This document shows positions 17,157 to 25,164 of a stretch of DNA of 64,000 nt, in pieces (the first letter of the stretch is position 1; every line of letters starts with the position of its first letter). A model generated the notes under the pieces. That model was not told the origin of the DNA and did not search any database. It saw only the letters and a program-made list of their open reading frames with translations. Made by a program: the position numbers and the translations under genes. The stretch covers positions 1 to 64,000 of the forward strand of contig JAAXUF010000002.1 of the NCBI GenBank assembly GCA_013336165.1, given 5' to 3'. This stretch comes from Coriobacteriia bacterium (GTDB lineage: Bacteria > Actinomycetota > Coriobacteriia > Anaerosomatales > JAAXUF01).

Positions 17157-17672
17157 CTACCATGTCTCGTGGTGAATGCGCGACATGTCGTAGGGTTCTC
17201 GCGGCTTGGGAGGCTCGACGGGCCAGCCGAGCGCGACCATCGCAAGCGGGCGCACGGTTCTGGGCAAACCGATGACTCTGGCGACGGCGTTCATGCGGGT
17301 GCGCCATGGGTACACGCCGATCCACACGGCGCCCAGCCCGAGCGCGTTCGCGGCGACCAGAAGGTTCTCGGTGGCCGCCGAGCCGTCGACAGTCCAGTAC
17401 CGCATACCGGGAAAGCGGTCGACGAGTATGTCGCCGCACACGACGAAGCCAACTTGCGCGGCCGCCAACATGCCCGAAAACGGCGTTACCTTCGACAGGC
17501 TCTCCAACCGGTCGCGATCGCGGACGACCACGATGCGGGTGCTGCGCTCGTTCATCGCCGAGGGCGCAGCCATCGCCGCATCAAGCAGTGTAGCGATAGC
17601 CTCCTCCGACACGGGTTCGTCTGTGTACTTGCGGATGCTTCTCCGCGTGAGAATCGCCTCTAGAGCATCCAT
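17157..17672 (-). CDS. nitroreductase family protein
   Basis: A 171-residue FMN-dependent nitroreductase-like protein: RRSIRKYTDEPVSEEAI at the N-terminus (FMN phosphate binding), AAPSAMNERS, and the C-terminal LGLGAVWIGVYPW typical of the family. The natural substrate is unknown. It starts 24 nt downstream of the arsM stop on the same strand with its own purine-rich ribosome site (AAGGAAAGG), so it may be the last gene of the hgcA operon. Confidence 0.88.
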   Translation of the reverse strand: MDALEAILTRRSIRKYTDEPVSEEAIATLLDAAMAAPSAMNERSTRIVVVRDRDRLESLSKVTPFSGMLAAAQVGFVVCGDILVDRFPGMRYWTVDGSAATENLLVAANALGLGAVWIGVYPWRTRMNAVARVIGLPRTVRPLAMVALGWPVEPPKPREPYDMSRIHHETW

Positions 17673-17696
17673 CGCTTTCGCTACCTTTCCTTCTTG

Positions 17697-18527
17697 TCAG
17701 GCGGACCTCACGGCTGCCACCCGAATGCTTGCGAACCTCTCGGCGGCCTTGCGCAGCTGCTCATCGGTCGCGCCTGTGTGGCGCCGAAACTCGGCTACCA
17801 GGTCCTCCGCCACCACGTCTTCGACCGCAAACGTCCGTTCTTCCGTCACGCGGATATCCTCGAAACCCGCCTCGCCGAGGAGTACAAGGTACTCGTCACG
17901 TAAGATGGCTCCCGCAAGGCAGGCGACGTAAGCCTCCATCGATCCGCGAATCTCTACAGGTATCTCCCCAAGCGTGACGATATCGGACACAGAAATCCTG
18001 CCGCCGGACTTCAGGACCCGCGCCGCTTCCGCGAACGCCTGCCGCTTGTCGGGCACGAGGTTGATGACGCAGTTGCTGATGACGGCGTCCACGGTCGCAT
18101 CGGCAACCGGCAGGTGCTCGATCTCCCCCAGCCGGAACTCAACGTTGCCGTAGCCGCCGACGGCTGCGTTCTTGCGAGCGCGCGCGATCATCTCGGCGGT
18201 CATATCGACGCCGATGACGTGCCCGGTGGGACCCACCTGCCGAGCAGCCATGAAGCAGTCGATACCACCACCGCTCCCCAAGTCGAGCACGGTCTCACCC
18301 GCGGAGAGTTCCAACAAAGCGAGCGGGTTGCCACAGCCGAGGCCGAGGTCGGCGCCACCCGGGATCGCAGCAAGGTCGTCGGCCGAGTAGCCGAGTTCCT
18401 GCGAGACCGTCCCGCCGCTCACCTCGCCACCGCAGCAACTCCCGCTCGAACAGCACGATGTTCCCTGTGTGGCGTGCCCCGCATAGCGCTCGCGAACGGC
18501 TTGCTTGATATCGTCATCAGTGCTCAT
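17697..18527 (-). CDS. arsM: arsenite S-adenosylmethyltransferase (internal start within the hgcB frame)
   Basis: Methylates As(III) with SAM. From the internal ATG the protein has 276 residues: GLGCGNPLALLEL, the SAM loop VLDLGSGGGIDCF, IGVDMTAEM, FRLGEIEHLPVAD and SNCVINLVPDK. The three catalytic cysteines of ArsM enzymes correspond to Cys65, Cys153 and Cys203; the 50-residue spacing of the last two equals that of algal ArsM. Two extra Cys pairs (25-26 and 31-32) precede the domain. GGAG lies 7 nt before this ATG, so arsM could be translated on its own although it has no upstream stop in frame. Confidence 0.88.
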   Translation of the reverse strand: MSTDDDIKQAVRERYAGHATQGTSCCSSGSCCGGEVSGGTVSQELGYSADDLAAIPGGADLGLGCGNPLALLELSAGETVLDLGSGGGIDCFMAARQVGPTGHVIGVDMTAEMIARARKNAAVGGYGNVEFRLGEIEHLPVADATVDAVISNCVINLVPDKRQAFAEAARVLKSGGRISVSDIVTLGEIPVEIRGSMEAYVACLAGAILRDEYLVLLGEAGFEDIRVTEERTFAVEDVVAEDLVAEFRRHTGATDEQLRKAAERFASIRVAAVRSA

Positions 18528-18869
18528 GATGTCGCTCCATATCTCAGTCGGATGTTCGGAATGGTCCTCAGCGGTCGATCCGCAACACGACGTGCCGCAG
18601 CCGCATGTCGGCTCCCCGCCTCGAATCCACGAATGGATAATCGCCTGAGCACACCCAACACCGGGTTTGACGCTGATCGCTCCGGCCGGACAGTTAAGCG
18701 CGCATGCGCCACATTCCATGCACGCGCCCCGGTCTGCCAGCACAGCGCGCGCGCCGCGCATGACGAACACCGCGTGCGGGCACACCTGAGCGCAGGCCCC
18801 GCAACCGATGCACGATCCCGCATCGAACTGCAGCGACACCGCGTCCTCCAAGTAGCGAAAAGTCTCCAC
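17697..18869 (-). CDS. hgcB: HgcB ferredoxin reading in frame into arsenite methyltransferase (hgcB::arsM)
   Basis: One open frame of 390 residues. Residues 1-96 are HgcB, the ferredoxin partner of HgcA in mercury methylation: ETFRYLEDAVSLQFD, a first cluster CIGCGACAQVCPH, a second cluster CMECGACALNCP, then GVGCA with Cys73 and the terminal Cys pair 95-96 (CGCGTSCC). Cys73 and the tail pair are the residues known to matter in HgcB. Normally the protein would end here. Instead an 18-residue linker with no stop runs into an arsenite methyltransferase. GTG 18869 is the start: GGGAG lies 7 nt before it and it is 2 nt after the hgcA stop. I checked the junction codons 18528-18644 and found no stop. 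Read-through protein or two proteins from one frame are both possible. Confidence 0.85.
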   Translation of the reverse strand: METFRYLEDAVSLQFDAGSCIGCGACAQVCPHAVFVMRGARAVLADRGACMECGACALNCPAGAISVKPGVGCAQAIIHSWIRGGEPTCGCGTSCCGSTAEDHSEHPTEIWSDIMSTDDDIKQAVRERYAGHATQGTSCCSSGSCCGGEVSGGTVSQELGYSADDLAAIPGGADLGLGCGNPLALLELSAGETVLDLGSGGGIDCFMAARQVGPTGHVIGVDMTAEMIARARKNAAVGGYGNVEFRLGEIEHLPVADATVDAVISNCVINLVPDKRQAFAEAARVLKSGGRISVSDIVTLGEIPVEIRGSMEAYVACLAGAILRDEYLVLLGEAGFEDIRVTEERTFAVEDVVAEDLVAEFRRHTGATDEQLRKAAERFASIRVAAVRSA

Positions 18870-18871
18870 GT

Positions 18872-19903
18872 CTATGCTCCCATCCCGGTCGCCCATGCAG
18901 CCGTCCACAACACCAGTGCCACGCCCGCCGCAGCCACCTGCCACGGAATCGCCCGACGCAACTCCCGCTCCACGCCGGACGGCGAAGTAAACGGCGTCGC
19001 GCCGGTGAAGTTCACCCCCACATACGAGGCGATCGCACCCACGCCGAGAATCACAGCCGGCCAAGCCAGCCACGACTCGACGCCAAATGCGAGGGCCACG
19101 CCCATGGCCACGGTCGCCACAGCCACCCCGGCGACGGCGCCCTTCACGGAGAACGCCCGGCCCGGCAGCCACGGCAACAGCGCGGGAACAGCGAGCCCTC
19201 CCGCCAATACACCGAGCGCGAAGACCCCGGCACTCGGCAGAAACGCCGTCAACAGGGCAGATGGCATCAGCCGATGTGCGCCCAGCGAAGCGCCCACAAA
19301 TGCCAGAACCATGAGCACGCCGACAACCCATATCCACGGCAGCGAGCCAACCAGCTCCACCGGCGCCAAGGCAAGGCGGTCCGCCATCGGGAAACGCACC
19401 TTACGCATCTCGGCGGTCGCCCGCATCCCGACACGCAAGTACTCAGGCAGGTCGCGGGAGTAGACCGGGCCCCAGATGACGCGGAAGCCGGACAGCCGCT
19501 GAACCTCGCGGCCATTGACCCCCGGCGCCCCGAGTTGCGGCACGACGACGACCCGATGTTCGACCACGCCGTCAAGCTTCTCGGCCAGAATGCGCGACAC
19601 CAGCTCACGCGTGCCGAACGTTCCTTTGCCGGCGGCACACCAGACATTGATGCCGAGCGTGTCGAGCACGAGGAGCCAAACGTCGCAGCCGGCAAGGTCG
19701 CGGCGCACGATGTCGACAGTCATCCGGTAGTTCGCCGTGACCAGCACCGGCGAAGCTGGCCCGGGCTCGCCGATCGCGTAGAGGCCGGGCCTGACCGCTG
19801 AAGTCTCGCGGCCGACTCCCCATCGCAACGCCCAGCGCTTCGCGGTATCGCGCCACGTCAGCGTGGTGGACAGAACCGATCGAGTTGTGTCAGCACCGTT
19901 CAC
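18872..19903 (-). CDS. hgcA: HgcA, corrinoid protein of mercury methylation
   Basis: HgcA transfers a methyl group from a corrinoid to Hg(II), giving methylmercury. The 343-residue protein has a soluble N-terminal corrinoid domain related to the large subunit of the acetyl-CoA pathway corrinoid protein. It carries the diagnostic cap-helix motif NVWCAAGKGTFGT, with the cobalt-ligand Cys at residue 89. About five membrane spans follow from residue 170, then the conserved tail NFTGATPFTSPSGVE. Length and layout match characterised HgcA. GTG 19903 follows AGAGGA at 8 nt. The hgcB frame begins 2 nt after its stop. The divergent arsR gene shares its upstream region. Confidence 0.95.
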   Translation of the reverse strand: MNGADTTRSVLSTTLTWRDTAKRWALRWGVGRETSAVRPGLYAIGEPGPASPVLVTANYRMTVDIVRRDLAGCDVWLLVLDTLGINVWCAAGKGTFGTRELVSRILAEKLDGVVEHRVVVVPQLGAPGVNGREVQRLSGFRVIWGPVYSRDLPEYLRVGMRATAEMRKVRFPMADRLALAPVELVGSLPWIWVVGVLMVLAFVGASLGAHRLMPSALLTAFLPSAGVFALGVLAGGLAVPALLPWLPGRAFSVKGAVAGVAVATVAMGVALAFGVESWLAWPAVILGVGAIASYVGVNFTGATPFTSPSGVERELRRAIPWQVAAAGVALVLWTAAWATGMGA

Positions 19904-19936
19904 GCGAAGTTCCTCTCGAAAGTTCGACCCTTCGAT

Positions 19937-19973
19937 ATACTTCGAACTAGATCGTCTGCTATCATACTTCGAA
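19937..19973. promoter_or_regulatory. candidate ArsR operator repeats between hgcA and arsR
   Basis: The 10-bp sequence ATACTTCGAA occurs twice (19937-19946 and 19964-19973), 27 bp apart, each ending in the palindrome TTCGAA. More TTCGA half-sites flank them (19923, 19931). The repeats sit in the roughly 100-bp gap between divergent hgcA and arsR, as expected for a metalloregulator controlling both directions. TATCAT at 19960-19965 could be a -10 for arsR. Binding is inferred, not shown. Confidence 0.55.
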
Positions 19974-20005
19974 GGACATCGAACTTGTCAACAGTGGGAG
20001 CACAA

Positions 20006-20359
20006 ATGCCCAACCAACCCGCCGAGACCATCGACCACACCGACCTCGTCTTCCGTGCACTCGCCTCCAAACCTCGCCGCGAGATCCTGCGTCTGCTCGC
20101 AACCGGTGCGGACGACGAGCGCTGCTGTTCGGCCGATGAGGTATGTGCCTGCGTCTTCGCCGAGACGCTCGACTTGGGCGCACCGACGGTCTCTCACCAC
20201 ATGAAGACGCTCATCGGAGCCGGGCTCGTAACCTCGCGCAAGCGTGGCCTGTGGGTGTACTACCGGCTGGTTCCGGATGCCATGTGCGAGCTGCTGAATG
20301 AGTTGAAGGCCATGACAGGGAAGGAAGACCGATGCCCCAATCCGTTGCAAAGCGCCTGA
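20006..20359 (+). CDS. arsR: ArsR family metalloregulator
   Basis: A 117-residue winged-helix repressor that should release DNA when it binds As(III) or another thiophilic metal. [17 protein letters not shown] opens the domain and [17 protein letters not shown] is the recognition helix. Candidate metal ligands are the CC pair and the CAC pair just before that helix ([11 protein letters not shown]). The ATG at 20006 follows GGGAG at 5 nt; an upstream TTG in frame is less likely. It overlaps the exporter gene by 28 nt, so the two are co-translated, and it diverges from hgcA. Confidence 0.93.
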   Translation: MPNQPAETIDHTDLVFRALASKPRREILRLLATGADDERCCSADEVCACVFAETLDLGAPTVSHHMKTLIGAGLVTSRKRGLWVYYRLVPDAMCELLNELKAMTGKEDRCPNPLQSA

Positions 20360-21441
20360 GTTTCCTCGACCGCTATCTCACGCTGTGGATCTTCCTCGCG
20401 ATGGCGGTCGGCGTCGGAGCCGGTGCGCTCATGCCCGGAATCCCTGCATTCGTGAACTCTCTCTCCGTGGGGACCACCAACATTCCCATCGCCATCGGCT
20501 TAATCCTCATGATGTATCCGCCACTCGCGAAGGTGAAGTACGAGGAGCTTTCCGACGTCTTCCGCGACAAGAAGGTACTGGGGCTCTCGCTGTTCCTGAA
20601 CTGGATCGTCGGCCCCATTCTCATGTTCATCCTTGCGGTCACGTTCCTGCGCGACCAGCCGGCCTACATGACCGGCCTGATCCTGATCGGACTGGCTCGC
20701 TGCATCGCAATGGTCATCGTCTGGAATGACCTCGCGAAGGGCGATTGCGAGTACGCAGCCGGCCTCGTTGCGCTCAACGCGATCTTCCAGGTGATCTTCT
20801 ACGCGCCGATGGCATGGCTCTTCATTACGGTCCTGCCGCCATATTTCGGACTGCAGGGTGTTGTGGTCAACGTCACGATCGGGCAGATCGCGCAAAGCGT
20901 CTTCATATACCTCGGCATCCCATTTATCGCGGGTGCGCTGACTCGGCTCGTGTTGCTGCGCACGAAGGGCCGCACGTGGTACGAGACCGTCTTCGTGCCG
21001 AGGATCTCGCCGATCACGCTCGTCGCGCTGCTCTTCACCATCATCGTGATGTTCTCGCTGAAGGGCGGCCTGATCCTGCAGATCCCGCTTGACGTGGTTC
21101 GCATCGCTATCCCGCTGCTTATCTACTTCGCGATCATGTTCATTGTGACCTTCTGGCTGGGCCGCAAGATGGGCACGACGTACGCCAAAGACACGGCGCT
21201 TGCGTTCACGGCGACCGGCAACAACTTCGAGCTTGCGATCGCGGTGGCAGTCGCGGTCTTCGGCCTGAACTCAGGGCAAGCGTTCGCCGCAGTGATCGGA
21301 CCGCTGGTGGAAGTGCCGGCGCTCATCCTGCTGGTCAACGCCGCGTTCGCGCTGGGCAAACGCTGGTTTCCTGGGGCCAATCCCGCCGAGGCCGATCTGC
21401 TCGGCGAGGCTGGCGCGGCATGCGCGCTTGAGGATCGCTGA
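20332..21441 (+). CDS. acr3: ACR3 family arsenite efflux permease
   Basis: Exports As(OH)3 across the cell membrane. The 369-residue protein has about ten membrane spans and the ACR3 signatures [33 protein letters not shown] (with the conserved functional Cys) and [20 protein letters not shown]. It begins inside the arsR gene, so both come from one transcript. Together with arsM on the opposite strand this gives efflux plus methylation of arsenic. Confidence 0.95.
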   Translation: MPQSVAKRLSFLDRYLTLWIFLAMAVGVGAGALMPGIPAFVNSLSVGTTNIPIAIGLILMMYPPLAKVKYEELSDVFRDKKVLGLSLFLNWIVGPILMFILAVTFLRDQPAYMTGLILIGLARCIAMVIVWNDLAKGDCEYAAGLVALNAIFQVIFYAPMAWLFITVLPPYFGLQGVVVNVTIGQIAQSVFIYLGIPFIAGALTRLVLLRTKGRTWYETVFVPRISPITLVALLFTIIVMFSLKGGLILQIPLDVVRIAIPLLIYFAIMFIVTFWLGRKMGTTYAKDTALAFTATGNNFELAIAVAVAVFGLNSGQAFAAVIGPLVEVPALILLVNAAFALGKRWFPGANPAEADLLGEAGAACALEDR

Positions 21442-21447
21442 GTCACG

Positions 21448-22191
21448 ATGAGACGGATCGCCCTCTTTTCCGACGTGCACGGCAACCTTGCGGCGCTTGA
21501 TGCGGTTCTCGGCGACATCGCGGCGGCGGAGCTCCCGGAGATGTACTGCCTCGGCGACCTTGTCGGCTACGGGCCGAATCCGGCGGGAGTCATCGAGCGA
21601 GTGCGAAGCCTCGCGATTCCCACCATCGCCGGCAACTACGACGATGGCGTTGGCAACCGGCGCGGAAGCTGCGGCTGCTACTACGCAACCCCTGCGGCGA
21701 TCGCCGATGGGGAGGCGTCGTACGCCTTCACCGACGCCGCGCTCTCAGACTCCGACCACGACTGGCTCGCGCAGCTGCCCGCGCAGATCCGCCTCGGGCA
21801 CGCGGGCCTGCGAATCCTGCTTGTGCACGGCAGCCCGCGCAAGATCAACGAGTATCTGCTGCCCGACCGCACCGACACGTTCCTTGCACGCCTCGCCGAT
21901 GAGGCCGAAGCCGACGTCGTCTGCGTCGGCCACGTGCACATCCCCTACCACCGTGTGCTCATTGCAGCAGAAGGTCGGCGGGTGGACTATGTGAGCTGCG
22001 GCTCCGTCGGCAAGCCCAAGGATGGCGACGCGCGAGCGACCTGGGTCGAGCTGCTGCTGGGCGACGATGAGTCCGAGGAGCCTGTCGCAACCCTCACGCA
22101 CCGTGTGAGCTACGACGTCGGCGCGGTCGCAAGCGCGATCAGATCCGCGGGCCTGCCTGAAAGGATCGCTGCCGCCCTTCTCGGCGGGTGA
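21448..22191 (+). CDS. metallophosphoesterase family protein
   Basis: A 247-residue calcineurin-like phosphoesterase of the YfcE/MJ0936 group: LFSDVHGNLAALDAVL at the N-terminus (D-x-H metal site), CLGDLVGYGPNP, IAGNYDDG and, near the C-terminus, VGHVHIPYH. The substrate is unknown. It starts 6 nt after acr3 on the same strand, so it is probably co-transcribed, though a role in arsenic handling is not evident. Confidence 0.9.
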   Translation: MRRIALFSDVHGNLAALDAVLGDIAAAELPEMYCLGDLVGYGPNPAGVIERVRSLAIPTIAGNYDDGVGNRRGSCGCYYATPAAIADGEASYAFTDAALSDSDHDWLAQLPAQIRLGHAGLRILLVHGSPRKINEYLLPDRTDTFLARLADEAEADVVCVGHVHIPYHRVLIAAEGRRVDYVSCGSVGKPKDGDARATWVELLLGDDESEEPVATLTHRVSYDVGAVASAIRSAGLPERIAAALLGG

Positions 22192-22224
22192 GAAGGCGAT
22201 CTGCTTGCGCTCGCGGCTCGGCTT

Positions 22225-22986
22225 CTACAACTCCTTCCGGCGAAACGCGAGTGTCGCCAGCGCCACCAGCGCCACAGCGAGCACGAGCGCCGTCACCACC
22301 GGCCACAGCGCGTCCACGTGCCCGCCGGAGGCCAGCGTCGACGGCTGGGTGGTGAGCGCCGCCGGCGAGTACTTGCCAAGCGGCTTCCAGATCGCCGCGA
22401 TCGATACCAGCGCATACACGCCCAGCCCTGCGCCGGCCGCGCCCGCAGCCGAATTGATGAGCACCGAGAGCAGCGTCATGATCGCGATGAAGAGGACGCC
22501 GAACACCAGCCACAGCATCGCCGAAGACCACAGCGCGCGTCCCGGCGCCTCGCTGAAGACCATCCGCGTGACGCCCCAGGTCAGAAGCGTGCCAACGACC
22601 AGCAGCACAGAGAGGAACGCCGAGTGCACCGCCGCCTTCGCGATCACAAACGCCGAACGCGAAACCGGTTTGGTCAGCACGAGCACCGCCGTGCCGCTCT
22701 TGCTCTCCGACGAGACGATGCCGCCGTAGATGATGATGAGCGCGAACAGCGCGATCTGCGACAGATTCTTAATCCACTGCCCGTATGCGTCGAAGTATGT
22801 TGGCGGTGGAATCACGAAGCCTCCCAGCTGATCGCCGGCAAGCGACCCCACGATCTCAGGAGTGAACCGGGCGAGCACGGGACCTGACAGCGCAAAGAAC
22901 AGCATGATGCCCGGGAGCACCCAGATCCGCCACGTGCGCAGGATCTCGCGTGCCTCCTTGCGCGCGAACACCGCAAACCCGCTCAT
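22225..22986 (-). CDS. ABC-2 type transporter permease
   Basis: A 253-residue permease with about six membrane spans. The N-terminus (FARKEAREILRTWRIWVLP) and the region YGGIVSSESKSGTAVLVLTKPVSRSAFV are typical of ABC-2 exporters of the NosY/NatB kind. It ends FRRKEL. It overlaps the ATPase gene by 4 nt and is the last gene of a five-gene chain led by a PadR regulator. The exported substrate is unknown. Confidence 0.88.
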   Translation of the reverse strand: MSGFAVFARKEAREILRTWRIWVLPGIMLFFALSGPVLARFTPEIVGSLAGDQLGGFVIPPPTYFDAYGQWIKNLSQIALFALIIIYGGIVSSESKSGTAVLVLTKPVSRSAFVIAKAAVHSAFLSVLLVVGTLLTWGVTRMVFSEAPGRALWSSAMLWLVFGVLFIAIMTLLSVLINSAAGAAGAGLGVYALVSIAAIWKPLGKYSPAALTTQPSTLASGGHVDALWPVVTALVLAVALVALATLAFRRKEL

Positions 22987-23912
22987 CGCTGTCCACCTCC
23001 CACAAGCTCCACGAAGACCTCTTCAAGTCCCATTTCTCCCGCTTCCATGCGGACAAGCCCGATCCCTTTCGCCGAGACCATGGCCGGTATCTCCATCCGT
23101 GCGGCCACCACGTCCTTCACGGTGATCTCAATGGTGCCGTTCGCGTTGTGCGCAACCGCGCTCGCCCACTCCCGCCGCCGGATCTCCTCGGCAAGCCAGC
23201 CGGCCTCGGCGGTGACCTCGATCACGACCTTCTGCTCGCCATAGCGTTCCTTGAGTTCATCGATGGGCGCCTGGACTACCACCCGTCCGCGATCCAGGAT
23301 CGCGACCGTGTCGCACACGCGCTCGACATCGGCGAGGATGTGCGTCGAGAAGAATACCGTCGTGCGCCCACGCAGCGATGAGAGCATGTCGAGGACGTCC
23401 TTGCGGCCCATCGGGTCAAGCGCGCTCGTCGGCTCGTCGAGCAGCAGCAGCCTGGGCGCGTTCACGAGCGCTTGGGCCACACCGAGGCGCTGCTTCATTC
23501 CGCGCGAGTAGCCGCCGATCTTGGTCCTGACTCCGGTAAGACCGGCGAGATCAACCAGCACCCCCACACGCTCGTCGAGGACTCGCGCTTCGATCCCGAA
23601 GAGGCCACCGGCGAAGCGCAGGAACTCCGTTGCGGTCATCCACTCGTAGAAGCCGGGCACGTCGGGCAGAAAGCCGATCTCGGCACGGATGGCGTTACCG
23701 ACCTGCATCACGTCTTGGCCGAGGATGCGCACCGAGCCGTTCGTAGCTTGCGCGAGGCCGGTCAGGATGCGAAGTGTCGTGGTCTTGCCCGCGCCGTTCG
23801 GGCCGAGAAACCCGAAGATCGAGCCTTCCTCAACGGCCAGATCCACGCTATCGAGCGCGCGCTTCTGGCCGTAAACCTTGGTGAGTCCTGTTATCTCGAT
23901 CGCCGCGCTCAT
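22983..23912 (-). CDS. ABC transporter ATP-binding protein
   Basis: A 309-residue ATPase: Walker A GPNGAGKTT near residue 38, signature YSRGMKQRLGVAQAL, Walker B LLLLDEPTSALDP and H-loop STHILADVE. The C-terminal 90 residues form the extra domain usual in ABC-2 exporters of the CcmA/NatA type. It pairs with the permease that overlaps its stop by 4 nt. Confidence 0.95.
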   Translation of the reverse strand: MSAAIEITGLTKVYGQKRALDSVDLAVEEGSIFGFLGPNGAGKTTTLRILTGLAQATNGSVRILGQDVMQVGNAIRAEIGFLPDVPGFYEWMTATEFLRFAGGLFGIEARVLDERVGVLVDLAGLTGVRTKIGGYSRGMKQRLGVAQALVNAPRLLLLDEPTSALDPMGRKDVLDMLSSLRGRTTVFFSTHILADVERVCDTVAILDRGRVVVQAPIDELKERYGEQKVVIEVTAEAGWLAEEIRRREWASAVAHNANGTIEITVKDVVAARMEIPAMVSAKGIGLVRMEAGEMGLEEVFVELVGGGQR

Positions 23913-24229
23913 TGGGTGTCAGCATCCTTGCGTGTGCCGTAGAGCGCGTCGGCGACGTTCTCGGCGCGGACCGAAGTTGGAGCGGGGGGCACCAATCCCT
24001 CGGAGACGGCGGCGGGTTTGCGTCCGGCCACTAGGTAGATGATGGCGCCGATGGTGTTCACCAGCAGAATGATGGCAACCCAGATCCACTTGTTGCCGAA
24101 GACCACCTGCGCTACGGGCCGCCGATAGAGGTCGACCAGCGAGATCACATCCAGCACGATCTCGACGAGGATCAGCACGCCGACGGCCACAAGCACCCCG
24201 GTAGGAATGGCAGACAGATCCATGTTCAT
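23909..24229 (-). CDS. PLDc_N-type small membrane protein
   Basis: A 106-residue protein with two membrane spans (about 10-32 and 47-68) separated by DLYRRPVAQVVFGNKWIWV, the pattern of the PLDc_N domain that also opens cardiolipin synthases. A cytosolic tail of about 35 residues follows. Its role is unknown. It overlaps both neighbours by 4 nt, so it is a fixed part of the PadR/ABC operon. Confidence 0.8.
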   Translation of the reverse strand: MNMDLSAIPTGVLVAVGVLILVEIVLDVISLVDLYRRPVAQVVFGNKWIWVAIILLVNTIGAIIYLVAGRKPAAVSEGLVPPAPTSVRAENVADALYGTRKDADTQ

Positions 24230-25164
24230 CTCACACGTCCCTTCGACAGGTCACGGCGCTGTTCCGCAGCGCGGCCGATCCGTGACATGACCACAAACAG
24301 CGCAAACGGCACCAGCACCGAGCACGCAATACCGACCCAGATGAGCCACGTCCCTGCGCCGCCGGAGAGCGCAAAGAGCGTCTGCGCGAACACCGAAAGC
24401 GCCAAGATTGCGAACACCGAGCTGAACGCGGAGGCAACAACCCGGTTCAGCGGCGACCGGCGGCGCAGGTGCGTCCGGAAGGCGAACGCCAACGGAACGC
24501 CCGCCATCAGAGACAGGAAGACAACCGCCTGGCCGCGGCCTTGGTAGTCATCAACACCCGAAACGCCCCAATGCGACGGCACCAGCGCCGGCAGACTCGG
24601 CCAGCTCACGGCGACGAGCACCGCGAACGCTGCGACAATCGCCAGCGGAAGGACGAGTGTCGCCGAGACTAATCGCGACGGCACGGCACCGAAGGGAACT
24701 TCCTCGTCGTCAGGACGCACGATGCCAGTCAGAACCGCTAGCGCGCCAAAGTTCACGGTCCACCCCAAGCCGAAGATTCTCGGCACAAGGACCCGCCGAT
24801 CAAGGGGATCCCACCACCGCTGGGCCAGGCGCTCCGCGTTGGGAACACGAACGTCATACGGCATGCCGAGAACTCGCCCCGAAAGCCCACCGGCGCCAGC
24901 CTCAGCGAGCTGCTGCGCCTCCGCATATTCGGCGGCCAGCGCCTCCGGCGTGCCGAGCTTTGCGAGCACGCGTGCGATCTCCTCCGGCGTGTCGGCACCA
25001 CCGAGCTGTTCGGACACGTGATCCCGTAGGTCTGAGATGGCTTCCTCGGCTCCCGAAACGCCAGCCGCAAGAAGCGCATCCTTGAAGCGCGCGAAGTAGG
25101 CGTCGATCTGCTCGGCGGCCTTGGCGGTGATGGTATCGGGCTGACGGATTTCAGACGCGGTCAT
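24226..25164 (-). CDS. HAAS/DUF1700-like N-terminus with DUF1648-like membrane domain
   Basis: A 312-residue protein. Residues about 10-85 are a helical HAAS-type domain (AYFARFKDALL..., ISDLRDHVSEQL, VLAKLGTPEALAAEY), common next to PadR regulators. The rest has about five membrane spans with VPSHWGVSGVDDYQGRG, the DUF1648 signature. Such proteins are thought to act in membrane signalling with PadR partners, but the mechanism is not established. ATG 25164 overlaps the padR stop and has AAGGAGG 8 nt upstream. Confidence 0.82.
   Translation of the reverse strand: MTASEIRQPDTITAKAAEQIDAYFARFKDALLAAGVSGAEEAISDLRDHVSEQLGGADTPEEIARVLAKLGTPEALAAEYAEAQQLAEAGAGGLSGRVLGMPYDVRVPNAERLAQRWWDPLDRRVLVPRIFGLGWTVNFGALAVLTGIVRPDDEEVPFGAVPSRLVSATLVLPLAIVAAFAVLVAVSWPSLPALVPSHWGVSGVDDYQGRGQAVVFLSLMAGVPLAFAFRTHLRRRSPLNRVVASAFSSVFAILALSVFAQTLFALSGGAGTWLIWVGIACSVLVPFALFVVMSRIGRAAEQRRDLSKGRVR

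Noticed and set aside
18530-19337. The hgcB frame stays open upstream into hgcA, to 19337
   Set aside because: The upstream part lies over the hgcA coding sequence, has the Arg/Gly-rich composition of a shadow frame and no family features. GTG 18869 with GGGAG upstream gives the normal HgcB N-terminus.
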